Source: Virgibacillus necropolis
GTDB lineage: Bacteria; Bacillota; Bacilli; Bacillales; Amphibacillaceae
Length of the DNA: 64,000 nucleotides
NCBI RefSeq assembly: GCF_002224365.1
Contig: NZ_CP022437.1
Coordinates: forward strand, 1,922,001 to 1,986,000
Direction: 5' to 3'
The notes beneath the pieces were generated by a model. The model searched no databases. It was given only the letters and a program-made list of their open reading frames with translations, and had not been told where the DNA came from. Below are positions 37,389 through 48,790 of the stretch, piece after piece. A program made the translations under genes and the position numbers. Every line of letters starts with the position of its first letter. Position 1 is the stretch's first letter.

Positions 37389-37482
37389 TAGCTTTATTAT
37401 CTACTCGGTGAATTTGTATGATTTTGACCTTTATTGTGAAGTCTAAGAGTAAGTAAAAAAAGTTTTGGAGGTTATGAATTAT

Positions 37483-38580
37483 ATGGCGAAATCAAATGAG
37501 GAATTTCAAGTGCGCACAGATTTAGCGATTGAAGCGAAGGACATGTATGTCGAACAAGAAGATACGCAAGTTGACCAAATGAAAGGCATTAATATAACAG
37601 AACGCATGGAAAATGATATCAAAATTTCATATGTGGAAATAGATAAAACCGGAGCAAAGATTATTGATAAAAAACCTGGAACATACGTCACCCTTTACGC
37701 AGATGGTGTAAAACGACAAGATACGAAACGTCAGGAAAATGCTTCAGGACTGTTAGCAAAAGAATTAGAACAATTATTGGAGAAAAATCAATTATCAACA
37801 AATGCGAGATGTTTAATTGTTGGTTTAGGTAATTGGAATGTAACCCCAGATGCCCTTGGACCAATGACAGTTGAAAAAATACTGGTAACAAGCCACCTAT
37901 TTAAATTAGAACATGAATCAGTGGCAGATGGATATCGTTCCGTAGCTGCGGTCACACCGGGTGTTATGGGATTAACTGGAATGGAAACAAGCGACATCAT
38001 TTTTGGTATTGTTGAAAAGTTCAAACCAGAATTTGTAATTGCAATTGATGCACTAGCTTCACGATCTATCGAACGAGTAAATGAAACGATACAGCTTTCA
38101 GATGCAGGTATAAATCCAGGTTCTGGAGTTGGAAACAAACGGAAAGAAATAAGTAAGGATACATTAGGAATTCCAGTTTTTGCAATCGGAGTCCCGACTG
38201 TCGTGGATGCCGCAACCATTACAAGCGATACGATAGATTTCTTGTTAAAGCATTTTGGGAGAGAATGGCGCGAAAAGGATAACCCATCAAAATCTCTAGC
38301 CCCAGCGAGTATGACATTTGGTAATAAAAAGTTTAATGAAGAGGATTTACCAGATGAAGAAAAAAGAAATACATTTTTAGGAATAGTCGGAAATCTATCA
38401 GAAGAGGAAAAGCGTTCATTAATTCGAGAGGTTCTGACACCTATTGGCCATAATTTAATGGTAACACCAAAAGAAGTTGATGGCTTTATGAAGGACATGG
38501 CACATGTTGTAGCTACTGGAATTAATGCTGCGCTCCATGAAACCGTTGATGTTACGAATTTTTCCTCTTATACAAGATAA
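37483..38580 (+). CDS. gpr: GPR endopeptidase (spore germination protease)
   Basis: An aspartic-type protease of the A25 family that degrades small acid-soluble spore proteins at germination; it is made as a zymogen and self-processed. It is 365 residues with the family segments [11 protein letters not shown] (region of the processing site), [31 protein letters not shown] and [18 protein letters not shown] chose the ATG at 37483, 11 bases after GGAGG; an ATG at 37474 is only 2 bases from that site. Confidence 0.95.
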   Translation: MAKSNEEFQVRTDLAIEAKDMYVEQEDTQVDQMKGINITERMENDIKISYVEIDKTGAKIIDKKPGTYVTLYADGVKRQDTKRQENASGLLAKELEQLLEKNQLSTNARCLIVGLGNWNVTPDALGPMTVEKILVTSHLFKLEHESVADGYRSVAAVTPGVMGLTGMETSDIIFGIVEKFKPEFVIAIDALASRSIERVNETIQLSDAGINPGSGVGNKRKEISKDTLGIPVFAIGVPTVVDAATITSDTIDFLLKHFGREWREKDNPSKSLAPASMTFGNKKFNEEDLPDEEKRNTFLGIVGNLSEEEKRSLIREVLTPIGHNLMVTPKEVDGFMKDMAHVVATGINAALHETVDVTNFSSYTR

Positions 38581-38624
38581 TAAAAATGACAATACTAATC
38601 AAATGAAAGATTAGGTTCTAGTTT

Positions 38625-38668
38625 CTGAAGACAGGTCATAGATTTACTATATATGTCACTGTCTTCAG
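38625..38668 (+). other. inverted repeat just before the spoIIP ribosome site
   Basis: CTGAAGACAG (38625-38634) pairs exactly with CTGTCTTCAG (38659-38668); the 3' arm touches the GGAAGGATGG ribosome site of spoIIP. No T run follows, so a simple terminator is unlikely. Confidence 0.65.
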
Positions 38669-38681
38669 GAAGGATGGAACA

Positions 38682-39845
38682 ATGAACCTTGATAAAAAAA
38701 CCAATCGCTTTCCTTTTTATAAAAAAGGTGGATTGTATATCCTTTGTATCGTATTACTATTTGTTTCGATAGGAGCGTTAACTACCATTGCTCCTGCCTA
38801 TCGATTTTCTTCAAAAACACTTACGGAGTGGACTAGTAAGGTAGAAAGTACAACATTTTTATATTTACTAGGAATGGAGAATAGGGCATTTCAAGAGGCG
38901 TTTCCAAAGGACAATTCACTCCCAAAACTATCAAATACATTATTTGAATTAACGACAAGCGTTAAACCGCATGATGTTAGAAGTCTATTAGGTCGAGAAC
39001 TACCAGGATTTTCTGCTTTTAATAATAAAATAATTGTTGCGGGTGAAGGGACAAACTATACTAATCTTCCTATAGAATCTCCTCCGCCACTCGATGATAT
39101 ATTAAAAGACAGAAAAGCGGAAGTTAATGAACCTACTAAACCAGAAAATGAAAATACAGAGGAAAAAGAAGAAAAACCAGTAGAAGAAAATGTTGTTTTT
39201 ATTTATAACACACATAACAGAGAATCATTTTTACCACATTTACCAGAAGTGGATGACCCAGATTTAGCCTTTCATGGGGAAGTTAATGTTACTAAGGTAA
39301 GTGATAGGTTTGCAGAATCACTTGAGGAAAACGGAATTGGAGCAATTGTTGACCATACAGATTTCACGAAAGTGTTACAACAAAAAGACATGGAAAGGTA
39401 TCAATTCTATGATATATCGAGAAATGCTGTAAAAGAGGCATTTGCTTCTAACAAAAATTTGAAATATGTCTTTGACATCCATCGAGATGCTCAACCTAGA
39501 GACATAACAACAACAACTATCAAAGGAAAGTCATTTGCTAGACTAGCAATTGTTGTTGGTGGAGAAAATGCTGATCACGAAGAAAATTTAAAGTTTGCTA
39601 CTGAATTAAATGCTTTAATTGATGAAAAATATCCTGGACTAAGTAGAGGAATTATAATAAATGAAGGACCTGGAAATAATGGTGTTTACAATCAGGACTT
39701 GTCAGAAAATGGATTGATATTTGAATTCGGTGGTTACGCCAACACTTTAGAAGAGTTGTATCGCACAGCAGACGCACTAGCAAAAGTATTTAGTGATTAT
39801 TATTTTAATGCCGAAAAAGTTTCGACTGAGGCAAAGGAGGAATAG
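38682..39845 (+). CDS. spoIIP: stage II sporulation protein P
   Basis: An amidase/endopeptidase that, with SpoIID and SpoIIM, dissolves septal peptidoglycan during engulfment. It is 387 residues: an N-terminal transmembrane helix (about 17-37), a linker rich in Glu and Pro (about 140-170), then the SpoIIP domain with YNTHNRESFLP and DIHRDAQPRD, whose histidines are the zinc site, and a late GLIFEFGG (conserved Glu). In B. subtilis it also follows gpr. Confidence 0.95.
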   Translation: MNLDKKTNRFPFYKKGGLYILCIVLLFVSIGALTTIAPAYRFSSKTLTEWTSKVESTTFLYLLGMENRAFQEAFPKDNSLPKLSNTLFELTTSVKPHDVRSLLGRELPGFSAFNNKIIVAGEGTNYTNLPIESPPPLDDILKDRKAEVNEPTKPENENTEEKEEKPVEENVVFIYNTHNRESFLPHLPEVDDPDLAFHGEVNVTKVSDRFAESLEENGIGAIVDHTDFTKVLQQKDMERYQFYDISRNAVKEAFASNKNLKYVFDIHRDAQPRDITTTTIKGKSFARLAIVVGGENADHEENLKFATELNALIDEKYPGLSRGIIINEGPGNNGVYNQDLSENGLIFEFGGYANTLEELYRTADALAKVFSDYYFNAEKVSTEAKEE

Positions 39846-39848
39846 ATC

Positions 39849-40139
39849 ATGAAGTCTATTGTTATATTACTACTGTTACTACTATTTTTCGTATCAGGAA
39901 TGCTATTTGGAGTAGAACGTGATCAATTGGAATTCACCTCACCTAAAGTCGAAACTATTGATGTGAACAAAGTTAGTGAATCACAAGAAACTATTTCACC
40001 ATTAAGTGAAAATAATGAGTACAAACAAGCTCCAGATCACTTTACACAAAAAATGGCATCATTTATCGAGGGAATTGTAAAAGGATTCTACGAGATTATC
40101 GTCCAATTGCTTTATCAAGTTGTTCAGTTGTTTTACTAG
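39849..40139 (+). CDS. DUF3679-type small membrane protein (YqxA-like)
   Basis: A 96-residue protein with one hydrophobic N-terminal helix (IVILLLLLLFFVSGMLFGV), which may be a signal anchor, a polar middle and a C-terminal amphipathic stretch (FIEGIVKGFYEIIVQLLYQVVQ). B. subtilis yqxA lies in the same place after spoIIP and is expressed in sporulation. The similarity is in position, size and topology more than in sequence. It starts 3 bases after spoIIP, so translation is probably coupled. Confidence 0.7.
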   Translation: MKSIVILLLLLLFFVSGMLFGVERDQLEFTSPKVETIDVNKVSESQETISPLSENNEYKQAPDHFTQKMASFIEGIVKGFYEIIVQLLYQVVQLFY

Positions 40140-40148
40140 TAGATTATT

Positions 40149-40203
40149 TCCCCCTCTCTTTTGGTACGAAAGTTTAAACTAAAGGAGAGGGGGATTTATT
40201 TTT
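40149..40203 (+). terminator. terminator of gpr-spoIIP-yqxA region
   Basis: TCCCCCTCTCTTT pairs with AAAGGAGAGGGGGA, then TTTATTTTTT. Confidence 0.85.
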
Positions 40204-40206
40204 TGA

Positions 40207-40235
40207 TTGATTGTAATGTGTTCAATTGCTATAAT
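40207..40235 (+). promoter_or_regulatory. sigma-A promoter of lepA
   Basis: TTGATT (40207-40212), a 17-base spacer and TATAAT (40230-40235), about 75 bases upstream of lepA. Confidence 0.65.
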
Positions 40236-40308
40236 CATCCTAGTAAACGACGTTAAAATTAACACTTTATTTCAAGAGTGGCAAAAATTGTAGGAGTGAA
40301 CATCACTA

Positions 40309-42117
40309 ATGGTGAAAAAAAAACGCAACGTTCGTAATTTTTCAATCATCGCACATATTGACCATGGTAAATCAACCTTGGCAGATCGAATATTAGAAAA
40401 TACAAAAGCATTAACACAACGCGAAATGAAAGAGCAGTTTCTTGATGCAATGGATTTAGAACGCGAACGTGGAATTACAATAAAATTAAATGCAGTACAA
40501 TTAAGTTATACGAGTAAAGCTAGTGAAGAATTTATTTTTCATTTAATTGACACGCCAGGACATGTCGATTTTACATATGAGGTTTCACGTAGCCTTGCAG
40601 CATGCGAGGGAGCAATTCTAGTTGTAGACGCAGCACAAGGTATTGAAGCGCAAACACTAGCTAATGTTTATTTGGCATTAGATAACGAATTAGAAATTAT
40701 TCCCGTTATTAATAAAATTGATTTACCAAATGCAGACACAGACCGAGTTACCCAGGAGCTAGTAGATGTGATAGGCATTGATCCGGATGATGTTATTTTA
40801 GCATCAGCGAAGGATGGAATCGGAATTGATGAAATTCTTGAAAGGATTGTAGAAGCAATACCTGCTCCTGCAGGGAAAGCTGATAATCCCTTGCAGGCGC
40901 TTATCTTTGACTCGCTTTATGATGCCTATCGTGGTGTAGTTGCTTATGTTTGTGTTAAAGAGGGATCTGTTAAGGTCGGCGATAAAATTAAAATGATGGC
41001 GACTGGAAAAGAATTTGAAGTCAATGAAGTAGGGGTTTTCTCACCAAAACCATTGAAAAAAGATGAATTAACGGTAGGGGATGTTGGGTACTTAACGGCT
41101 TCAATTAAAAATGTTGGTGATACCCGTGTTGGTGACACAGTTACACATAGCCATAATCAAGCAGAAACTGCTTTGCCAGGTTATCGCAAGTTAAATCCAA
41201 TGGTTTTCTGTGGGTTGTTCCCGATAGATTCCAATGAATATAACGACCTTCGTGAGGCGCTAGAACGACTTGAGTTAAATGACTCCTCACTTCAATATGA
41301 TCCGGAGACATCCCAAGCATTAGGGTTTGGCTTTCGCTGTGGTTTCCTAGGGTTATTACACATGGAAATTATACAAGAAAGAATTGAACGAGAATTTAAC
41401 ATTGGTTTAATTACTACAGCGCCAAGTGTTATCTATGAAGTAGAGAAGGCTAACGAAGAAATTATTGAAATTGATAACCCATCAGACCTTCCAGATCAAC
41501 AGTCTATTACTGAAATTCGTGAACCTTTTGTAGAGGCAACTATTATGGTTCCAAATGACTACGTTGGGACAGTAATGGAGCTTTCTCAGAAAAAGCGCGG
41601 ACAATTTGTTGACATGGAATACCTGGATGATATCCGCGTGAATGTCATTTATCATATCCCTTTATCTGAAATTGTATATGATTTCTTTGACCAATTAAAA
41701 TCACAAACAAAAGGCTATGCATCATTTGATTACGAATTGATTGGTTATAGAGTGTCAAATCTTGTTAAAATGGATATTTTGTTAAATAATGAAACGATAG
41801 ATGCACTATCAATTATTGTTCATAAAGATTTTGCCTACGATCGAGGAAAACAAATTGTGGATACATTAAAAGAATTGATACCACGACAACAATTTGAAGT
41901 GCCTGTACAGGCTGCAATAGGAAACAAAATTGTAGCTAGATCGACCATCAAAGCGATGCGAAAAAATGTACTTTCTAAATGTTACGGTGGGGATATTACA
42001 CGTAAACGGAAGTTGTTAGAGAAACAAAAAGAAGGTAAGAAACGAATGAAAATGGTAGGATCAGTAGAAGTACCCCAAGAAGCGTTTATGGCCGTTTTAA
42101 AAATAAAAGAAGATTAA
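40309..42117 (+). CDS. lepA: translation elongation factor 4 (LepA)
   Basis: A ribosome-binding GTPase of 602 residues. It has G1 AHIDHGKST near residue 15, G3 DTPGHVDF and G4 NKIDLPNAD, then the EF-G-like domains and the LepA-specific C-terminal domain ([39 protein letters not shown]). In B. subtilis it is followed by hemW, as here. The ribosome site is TAGGAGTGA. Confidence 0.97.
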   Translation: MVKKKRNVRNFSIIAHIDHGKSTLADRILENTKALTQREMKEQFLDAMDLERERGITIKLNAVQLSYTSKASEEFIFHLIDTPGHVDFTYEVSRSLAACEGAILVVDAAQGIEAQTLANVYLALDNELEIIPVINKIDLPNADTDRVTQELVDVIGIDPDDVILASAKDGIGIDEILERIVEAIPAPAGKADNPLQALIFDSLYDAYRGVVAYVCVKEGSVKVGDKIKMMATGKEFEVNEVGVFSPKPLKKDELTVGDVGYLTASIKNVGDTRVGDTVTHSHNQAETALPGYRKLNPMVFCGLFPIDSNEYNDLREALERLELNDSSLQYDPETSQALGFGFRCGFLGLLHMEIIQERIEREFNIGLITTAPSVIYEVEKANEEIIEIDNPSDLPDQQSITEIREPFVEATIMVPNDYVGTVMELSQKKRGQFVDMEYLDDIRVNVIYHIPLSEIVYDFFDQLKSQTKGYASFDYELIGYRVSNLVKMDILLNNETIDALSIIVHKDFAYDRGKQIVDTLKELIPRQQFEVPVQAAIGNKIVARSTIKAMRKNVLSKCYGGDITRKRKLLEKQKEGKKRMKMVGSVEVPQEAFMAVLKIKED

Positions 42118-42222
42118 TGGTTGAATTTAACAGGAGGGTGAACTTTATCGAGTGTCTTTACACCCGAAGAGTTTGTCCCTTTTCTTTTTCGTTTTTCACT
42201 ATTGATTAAGAGGTGAACTAAT

Positions 42223-43380
42223 TTGATACAATCCGTTTATATACATATCCCATTTTGCCAGCAGATATGTCATTATTGTGACTTTACGAAGTTTTTTTAT
42301 AATGAAAAATTAGCAGATGAATACATGGAAGCTTTAGCGAATGAAATTAGAACAAATGTAGATGGTATGAAAACGTCTGTGAAAACTATATTTATTGGTG
42401 GTGGGACACCAACAGCACTTAACTTGAATCAACTGGAACTGCTATTTCAAGTAATTGATGAAAGATTTGATGTGGATGGCTGCTTGGAATATACGATTGA
42501 AGCTAACCCAGGGGATTTTGATGAAGACAAGGCTAAACTATTAAAAAGCTACGGTGTAAATCGCGTTTCATTAGGTGTACAGGCATTTGATAACCAGCTA
42601 TTGGAAGATATTGGTAGACTTCATAAAATTAAGGATGTTTACGATACAGTAAATTTATTAAAAAAGCATGGAATTCATAATATAAGCATTGATTTAATTT
42701 ACGCTTTGCCAAATCAAACGGTGGAAGGCTTTGAAAAGTCCCTACAAGAAGCAATTAAATTCGATTTACCACATTATTCAACTTATTCGTTGCAAATTGA
42801 ACCAAAGACGGTTTTCTATCAGCGTCATAAAAAGGGTAAATTACATCGTCCACCACAAGAGGATGAAGTGCGCATGTACCACATTTTAAGAGATACGATG
42901 AAAAAGAATGGTATTCAGCAGTATGAAATCAGTAATTTTGCGAAACCGGGTTATGAAAGTAAGCATAATTTAACCTATTGGAATAATGACTATTATTATG
43001 GTTTTGGTGCAGGGGCTCACGGTTATTTACCAGGGAAAAGAACAGGAAATATTCGACCACTTCCAGCGTATGTGAAACAGGCCATGAAAGACGGTCATCC
43101 AATCTTGTCGACGGAAGAAATTGGATTAAAGGAAATGGTTGAGGAAGAAATGTTTCTAGGCTTACGTAAGCGTGAAGGTGTTAGTAAACTAAAATTTGAA
43201 CAAAAATTTTCAGTCTCTGTAAAGGAACTATATGGGGATGCAATTAAGCAATTAGTGGAAAAAGGTTGGTTATACGACAGGGCTGATGAGATCTCATTAA
43301 CTCCAGAAGGGATCTTGTTTGGTAATAATGTTTTTGCCCAATTTTTATTAGAAGATGAAAATGTAAGCCATCTACGTTGA
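42223..43380 (+). CDS. hemW: radical SAM family heme chaperone HemW
   Basis: A 385-residue radical SAM protein with the cluster motif CQQICHYC (C12, C16, C19) directly after YIHIPF. It lacks the fourth cysteine (CxxxCxxCxC) that marks true HemN coproporphyrinogen dehydrogenase, which supports HemW. Other segments are FIGGGTPTALN and RVSLGVQAFDN. HemW binds heme and passes it to proteins. The start is a TTG at 42223 with AGAGGTG before it. The -35 of the hrcA promoter overlaps its stop. Confidence 0.92.
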   Translation: MIQSVYIHIPFCQQICHYCDFTKFFYNEKLADEYMEALANEIRTNVDGMKTSVKTIFIGGGTPTALNLNQLELLFQVIDERFDVDGCLEYTIEANPGDFDEDKAKLLKSYGVNRVSLGVQAFDNQLLEDIGRLHKIKDVYDTVNLLKKHGIHNISIDLIYALPNQTVEGFEKSLQEAIKFDLPHYSTYSLQIEPKTVFYQRHKKGKLHRPPQEDEVRMYHILRDTMKKNGIQQYEISNFAKPGYESKHNLTYWNNDYYYGFGAGAHGYLPGKRTGNIRPLPAYVKQAMKDGHPILSTEEIGLKEMVEEEMFLGLRKREGVSKLKFEQKFSVSVKELYGDAIKQLVEKGWLYDRADEISLTPEGILFGNNVFAQFLLEDENVSHLR

Positions 43381-43405
43381 CAAAAAAATAAGGATTTGGT
43401 AATTT
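43377..43405 (+). promoter_or_regulatory. sigma-A promoter of the hrcA operon
   Basis: TTGACA (43377-43382) overlaps the hemW stop codon; after 17 bases comes TAATTT (43400-43405). The CIRCE operator begins 10 bases downstream of the -10. Confidence 0.7.
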
Positions 43406-43415
43406 ATTAGTAGAA

Positions 43416-43442
43416 TTAGCACTCAACGATGAAGAGTGCTAA
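43416..43442 (+). promoter_or_regulatory. CIRCE operator (HrcA binding site)
   Basis: TTAGCACTC, nine bases, GAGTGCTAA: an exact match to the CIRCE consensus. It lies between the promoter and the hrcA start, so HrcA should repress its own operon until heat shock. Confidence 0.97.
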
Positions 43443-43456
43443 CAGAGGTGATCATC

Positions 43457-44488
43457 ATGTTAACAGAAAGACAATTATTGATCTTACAAGTCATTATTGA
43501 TGATTTCATCCAGACAGCACAACCAGTTGGTTCGCGTATTTTGTCAAAAAAAGAAAGTATCTCCTTTAGTTCCGCTACCATACGAAATGTCATGGCTGAT
43601 CTTGAGGATTTGGGATACTTACAAAAGACGCACTCATCGTCTGGAAGAATTCCATCTGAAAAAGGCTATCGTTTTTATGTGGATAATTTAGTATCTGCTG
43701 AAGGGATACCTGACGAAGTTAATGTCATGAAGCATGTGATCCAAGATGGGATTTTTGAATTCGAGCAAATCGTTCAAAAGTCCGCGCAGGTGTTATCTGA
43801 TTTAACAAATTATACATCGATTATTTTAGGGCCAGAAGTATTCGAGACAAAATTAAAGCAGTTACAAATTGTTACTTTATCAGACCATACTGCTGTAGCG
43901 ATATTGATTACGAATACAGGACATGTCGAGCATCGCTCATTTACGATCCCTGGTGAAATGAATGCATCAGATCTTGAAAAAATGGTTAATATTTTAAATG
44001 ATCGATTATACGGTGTTCCAATTGTACATTTACATGATACGTTAAACACAGAAATAGTTTCACTAATGAAGATGTATGTGAATGACTTCGAACGATCATA
44101 TGACTATTTGAAATCTGCATTCTTTAGCGAACAACCTGTAAAGCTCTACTTTGGTGGGAAAACGAATATTTTAATGCAACCAGAATTTAAAGATATTGAT
44201 AAAATTCGTTCGTTTTACTCCATGATGGAAAAAGAAGATGAGATAGCCAATATGCTAAAAACATCGACAGAAGGTATAAATGTCTCAATTGGTCATGAAA
44301 ATAAAGTAGATGCTATAAAGGATTGTAGTTTAATAACAGCTACTTATCACCTAGGACAAGATCAACTTGGTACGATTGCCTTACTCGGACCAACAAGAAT
44401 GGAGTATAGAAAGGTAATCACTCTGCTACATGCATTGTCTAATGAAATGACAGAAGCATTATATATGTGGTACAAAAACAATGAATAG
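43457..44488 (+). CDS. hrcA: heat-inducible transcription repressor HrcA
   Basis: A 343-residue repressor. The N-terminal winged helix contains ERQLLILQVIIDDFIQTAQPVGS and the recognition region SSATIRNVMADLEDLGYL; the C-terminal domain includes YFGGKTNIL. Its folding depends on GroEL in B. subtilis. The ATG at 43457 follows GAGGTGATC. CIRCE lies immediately upstream. Confidence 0.96.
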   Translation: MLTERQLLILQVIIDDFIQTAQPVGSRILSKKESISFSSATIRNVMADLEDLGYLQKTHSSSGRIPSEKGYRFYVDNLVSAEGIPDEVNVMKHVIQDGIFEFEQIVQKSAQVLSDLTNYTSIILGPEVFETKLKQLQIVTLSDHTAVAILITNTGHVEHRSFTIPGEMNASDLEKMVNILNDRLYGVPIVHLHDTLNTEIVSLMKMYVNDFERSYDYLKSAFFSEQPVKLYFGGKTNILMQPEFKDIDKIRSFYSMMEKEDEIANMLKTSTEGINVSIGHENKVDAIKDCSLITATYHLGQDQLGTIALLGPTRMEYRKVITLLHALSNEMTEALYMWYKNNE

Positions 44489-44515
44489 TTGCTGGTCTCG
44501 CTATACGGAATACCT

Positions 44516-44535
44516 TGATGGGGCTATCCCCATCA
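44516..44535 (+). other. hairpin between hrcA and grpE
   Basis: TGATGGGG pairs exactly with CCCCATCA around CTAT, followed by CTTCTTT. It could be a weak terminator or a stabilising or processing structure for the downstream grpE-dnaK message. Confidence 0.65.
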
Positions 44536-44622
44536 CTTCTTTATGTAATAGGTAATAGTTTATTTAAGTAGGGTTTAATGATATAGTCTAAAATGGTGAA
44601 TTTTTCTTAGGAGGTGTTAAGC

Positions 44623-45195
44623 GTGGAAGAACAAAATAAAAATGATACAGCAACAAAGGATAAAACAGAAAGCGTTGAGCCAGAGGAAATGGAAATTAAT
44701 GATCCAGAAGAACACCTTGGTTCAGATGAAGGTAAAATGGAAACACTGAAAGAGGAAATAGAACAATTAAAAAAAGAAAAAGATGAAAACTATCAAAAAA
44801 TGCTACGTATTCAAGCGGAATTTGATAATTTCAAAAAACGTACATTGCGTGAAAGAGAAACAGCAAATAAATACAAATCACAGGATATAGTAAATGAACT
44901 ACTTCCTGCTATTGATAACTTTGAACGTGCCCTTCAGGTAGATGTATCAGAGGCCGGGGAAAGTTTTGTAGAAGGAATCTCGATGGTATATCGTATGCTG
45001 AAAGATGCACTAAAAGCACAAAATATAAAAGAGATTGAAACAGTAGGGAAAGAATTTGATCCCAATCTACATCACGCAGTAATGCAAGTTGAAGATGACG
45101 AAGTAGAATCAAATACGGTTGTAGAAGAAATGCAAAAAGGATATATACTTGAAGATCGTGTTATTCGACCAGCTATGGTCAAAGTAAATAAATAA
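44623..45195 (+). CDS. grpE: nucleotide exchange factor GrpE
   Basis: The exchange factor for DnaK, 190 residues. An acidic disordered start (to about residue 45) is followed by a long coiled coil (LKEEIEQLKKEKDENYQKMLRIQAEFDNFKKR) and a C-terminal beta domain with DPNLHHAVM. The GTG at 44623 follows AGGAGGTG with 6 bases of spacing. The acidic N-terminus is longer than in E. coli, as is common in Gram-positives. Confidence 0.95.
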   Translation: MEEQNKNDTATKDKTESVEPEEMEINDPEEHLGSDEGKMETLKEEIEQLKKEKDENYQKMLRIQAEFDNFKKRTLRERETANKYKSQDIVNELLPAIDNFERALQVDVSEAGESFVEGISMVYRMLKDALKAQNIKEIETVGKEFDPNLHHAVMQVEDDEVESNTVVEEMQKGYILEDRVIRPAMVKVNK

Positions 45196-45228
45196 AAGAA
45201 TAGGTAAAGTAGTGAAGGAGGAAATTGA

Positions 45229-47073
<1,845 letters not shown>

Positions 47074-47089
47074 GTAATAATCTGTAACA

Positions 47090-47132
47090 AAAAAAGTCAA
47101 AGTCAGGAATTCCTTGGCTTTGACTTTTTTTC
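47090..47132 (+). terminator. terminator between dnaK and dnaJ
   Basis: AAAAAGTCAAAG pairs with CTTTGACTTTTTTT. It should lower dnaJ expression compared with dnaK. Confidence 0.85.
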
Positions 47133-47190
47133 TTGTTTGAAAAATGATATGATAAAATTTATGCTATAGTGTCGGGAGAGTGATGTACAA

Positions 47191-48309
47191 GTGAGTAAGC
47201 GTGACTATTATGATGTACTTGGCGTTGGTAAAGATGCGTCAAAAGAAGAGATAAAAAAAGCTTATCGAAAATTAGCTAGAAAATATCATCCAGATGTAAA
47301 TAAAGAAGCAGATTCGGCTGATAAATTTAAAGAAGCAAAAGAAGCATACGAAGTGTTAAGCAGTGAACAGAAGCGCGGACAGTATGATCAGTTTGGCCAT
47401 TCTGGTCCACAAGGCGCTGGATTTGGAGGGGGAGCACAAGAATTCTCAGGTTTTGGGGATATTTTTGACATGTTCTTTGGTGGTGGTGGACGCCGCCGCG
47501 ACCCAAATGCTCCACAGCAAGGTGCCGATTTACAATATACGATGACTTTAGATTTTGAAGAAGCAATTTTTGGAAAAGAAACAGATATTACTATTCCAAA
47601 AGAGGAAACATGTGATACTTGTTCTGGATCAGGTGCAAAACCAGGAACAAAAGTTAATACATGTTCCCATTGTAATGGTTCTGGGCAATTAAATATGGAA
47701 CAAAACACACCATTCGGACGTGTTGTTAATAAAAGAGTTTGCCATTACTGTAATGGAACCGGTAAAATTATTCCTGATAAGTGTTCTACATGTCACGGAA
47801 CTGGTAAAGTGGAAAAAAACAAAGAGATTCATCTCTCAATCCCAGCTGGAATTGATGAAGGACAACAAATTCGCGTTCCTGGAAAAGGAGAAGCTGGTGT
47901 AAACGGTGGTCCATCCGGTGACTTATATGTAGTAATTCAAATTAGACCGCATGAATTTTTCCAGCGTGAAGGCGATAATATTTATTGTGAATTACCAGTT
48001 ACGTTTGTTCAGGCAGCATTAGGTGATGAAATGGAAGTACCCACGGTTCACGGTAAAGTAATGTTGAAAATTTCAGCAGGAACTCAAACTGGTAAGACTT
48101 TCCGATTAAAAGGAAAAGGAGCTCCAAACGTTCGTGGTTATGGTCAAGGCGATCAACATATTAAGGTGCGGATTATCACACCTACAAAACTTTCTGATCG
48201 TCAAAAAGAATTATTACGAGAGTTTAATGATATTGAAGGAAATAAATCGATTGATGAGCAAGAGGGATCGTTTTTCCAACGTTTTAAAAAAGCTTTTAAG
48301 GGTGAATAA
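47191..48309 (+). CDS. dnaJ: molecular chaperone DnaJ
   Basis: A 372-residue Hsp40. The J domain has HPD at residues 33-35, followed by a Gly/Phe-rich segment ([24 protein letters not shown]). Four zinc repeats of CxxCxGxG type are all intact ([32 protein letters not shown]). It begins with GTG and ends directly at a hairpin. The next operon gene, prmA, is separated from it by 480 bases of repeats. Confidence 0.97.
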   Translation: MSKRDYYDVLGVGKDASKEEIKKAYRKLARKYHPDVNKEADSADKFKEAKEAYEVLSSEQKRGQYDQFGHSGPQGAGFGGGAQEFSGFGDIFDMFFGGGGRRRDPNAPQQGADLQYTMTLDFEEAIFGKETDITIPKEETCDTCSGSGAKPGTKVNTCSHCNGSGQLNMEQNTPFGRVVNKRVCHYCNGTGKIIPDKCSTCHGTGKVEKNKEIHLSIPAGIDEGQQIRVPGKGEAGVNGGPSGDLYVVIQIRPHEFFQREGDNIYCELPVTFVQAALGDEMEVPTVHGKVMLKISAGTQTGKTFRLKGKGAPNVRGYGQGDQHIKVRIITPTKLSDRQKELLREFNDIEGNKSIDEQEGSFFQRFKKAFKGE

Positions 48310-48329
48310 CGGTGTTACTTTAACACCGT
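48309..48329 (+). terminator. perfect hairpin at the dnaJ stop codon
   Basis: ACGGTGTTA pairs exactly with TAACACCGT around CTT. The T stretch that follows is interrupted (CTACATATTTT), so termination may be partial. Confidence 0.45.
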
Positions 48330-48381
48330 CTACATATTTTACACTGATAAAAAAGTATAAATTTTTAGCGGATATCAGTAT

Positions 48382-48719
48382 AAGTGCGTGTTCAAAAGTC
48401 GCCGAATTAGAAATAAGGTCGACAAAGAGCGCAACGTCCTCGAAAATAAAAAACAATTTTCTTCGTGCGATGTTTTTTCAGGGGGAGCTTTCCTTATCCT
48501 GTTGCAAAGTCGACATTAGCACGGCCTGTGCGTCAAGGTCGAGGCACGAGAGTTTTGAGGACCGGACTTGCGCGTGTTGTGCTGACTTCTACGTTGTCCA
48601 CAGGACGTGGACGGTTTTAGTAGAAGTTCCTCTATGTCCTTAATACGTGAGGACCGGAAAAACCGAGCAACGAAGAGATTCGCCATTTATCATTTGGTGA
48701 CTTTTTGAACATCCTCTAT
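48382..48719. repeat. long copy of family A with two insertions
   Basis: The ends match 25494-25651 (AAGTGCGTGTTCAAAAGTCGCCG at left in part, GGTGACTTTTTGAACATCCTCT at right). Relative to the short copy it carries two extra blocks. The first is flanked by GTCGAC and contains CTTCGTGCGATG. The second is a hairpin, ACTTCTAC/GTAGAAGT enclosing GTCCAC/GTGGAC. It occupies most of the dnaJ-prmA gap. Confidence 0.85.
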
Positions 48720-48773
48720 AAGTGCAATAAGGCTTTCGCCATTAATTCTTGGCGATAAGCCAAGTCTTCTAAC
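48717..48773. repeat. short hairpin repeat, family E (copy 2)
   Basis: Inverted copy of 16371-16431, with CTTGGC/GCCAAG stem. It ends about 18 bases before the prmA start. Confidence 0.75.
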
Positions 48774-48790
48774 GAAATGAGTGGGTCTAA

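Noticed and set aside
42132-42205. Possible 17-codon leader ORF between lepA and hemW after AGGAGG
   Set aside because: The candidate GTG at 42152 is too far from the AGGAGG site and the peptide has no regulatory pattern.
43416-43442. CIRCE as an ordinary terminator
   Set aside because: The exact TTAGCACTC-N9-GAGTGCTAA match and the position before hrcA identify an operator, with no T run after it.
48134-48643. Open frame of 169 codons across the dnaJ end and the A repeat
   Set aside because: It begins inside dnaJ in another frame and is carried by the non-coding repeat; there is no ribosome site and no protein pattern.
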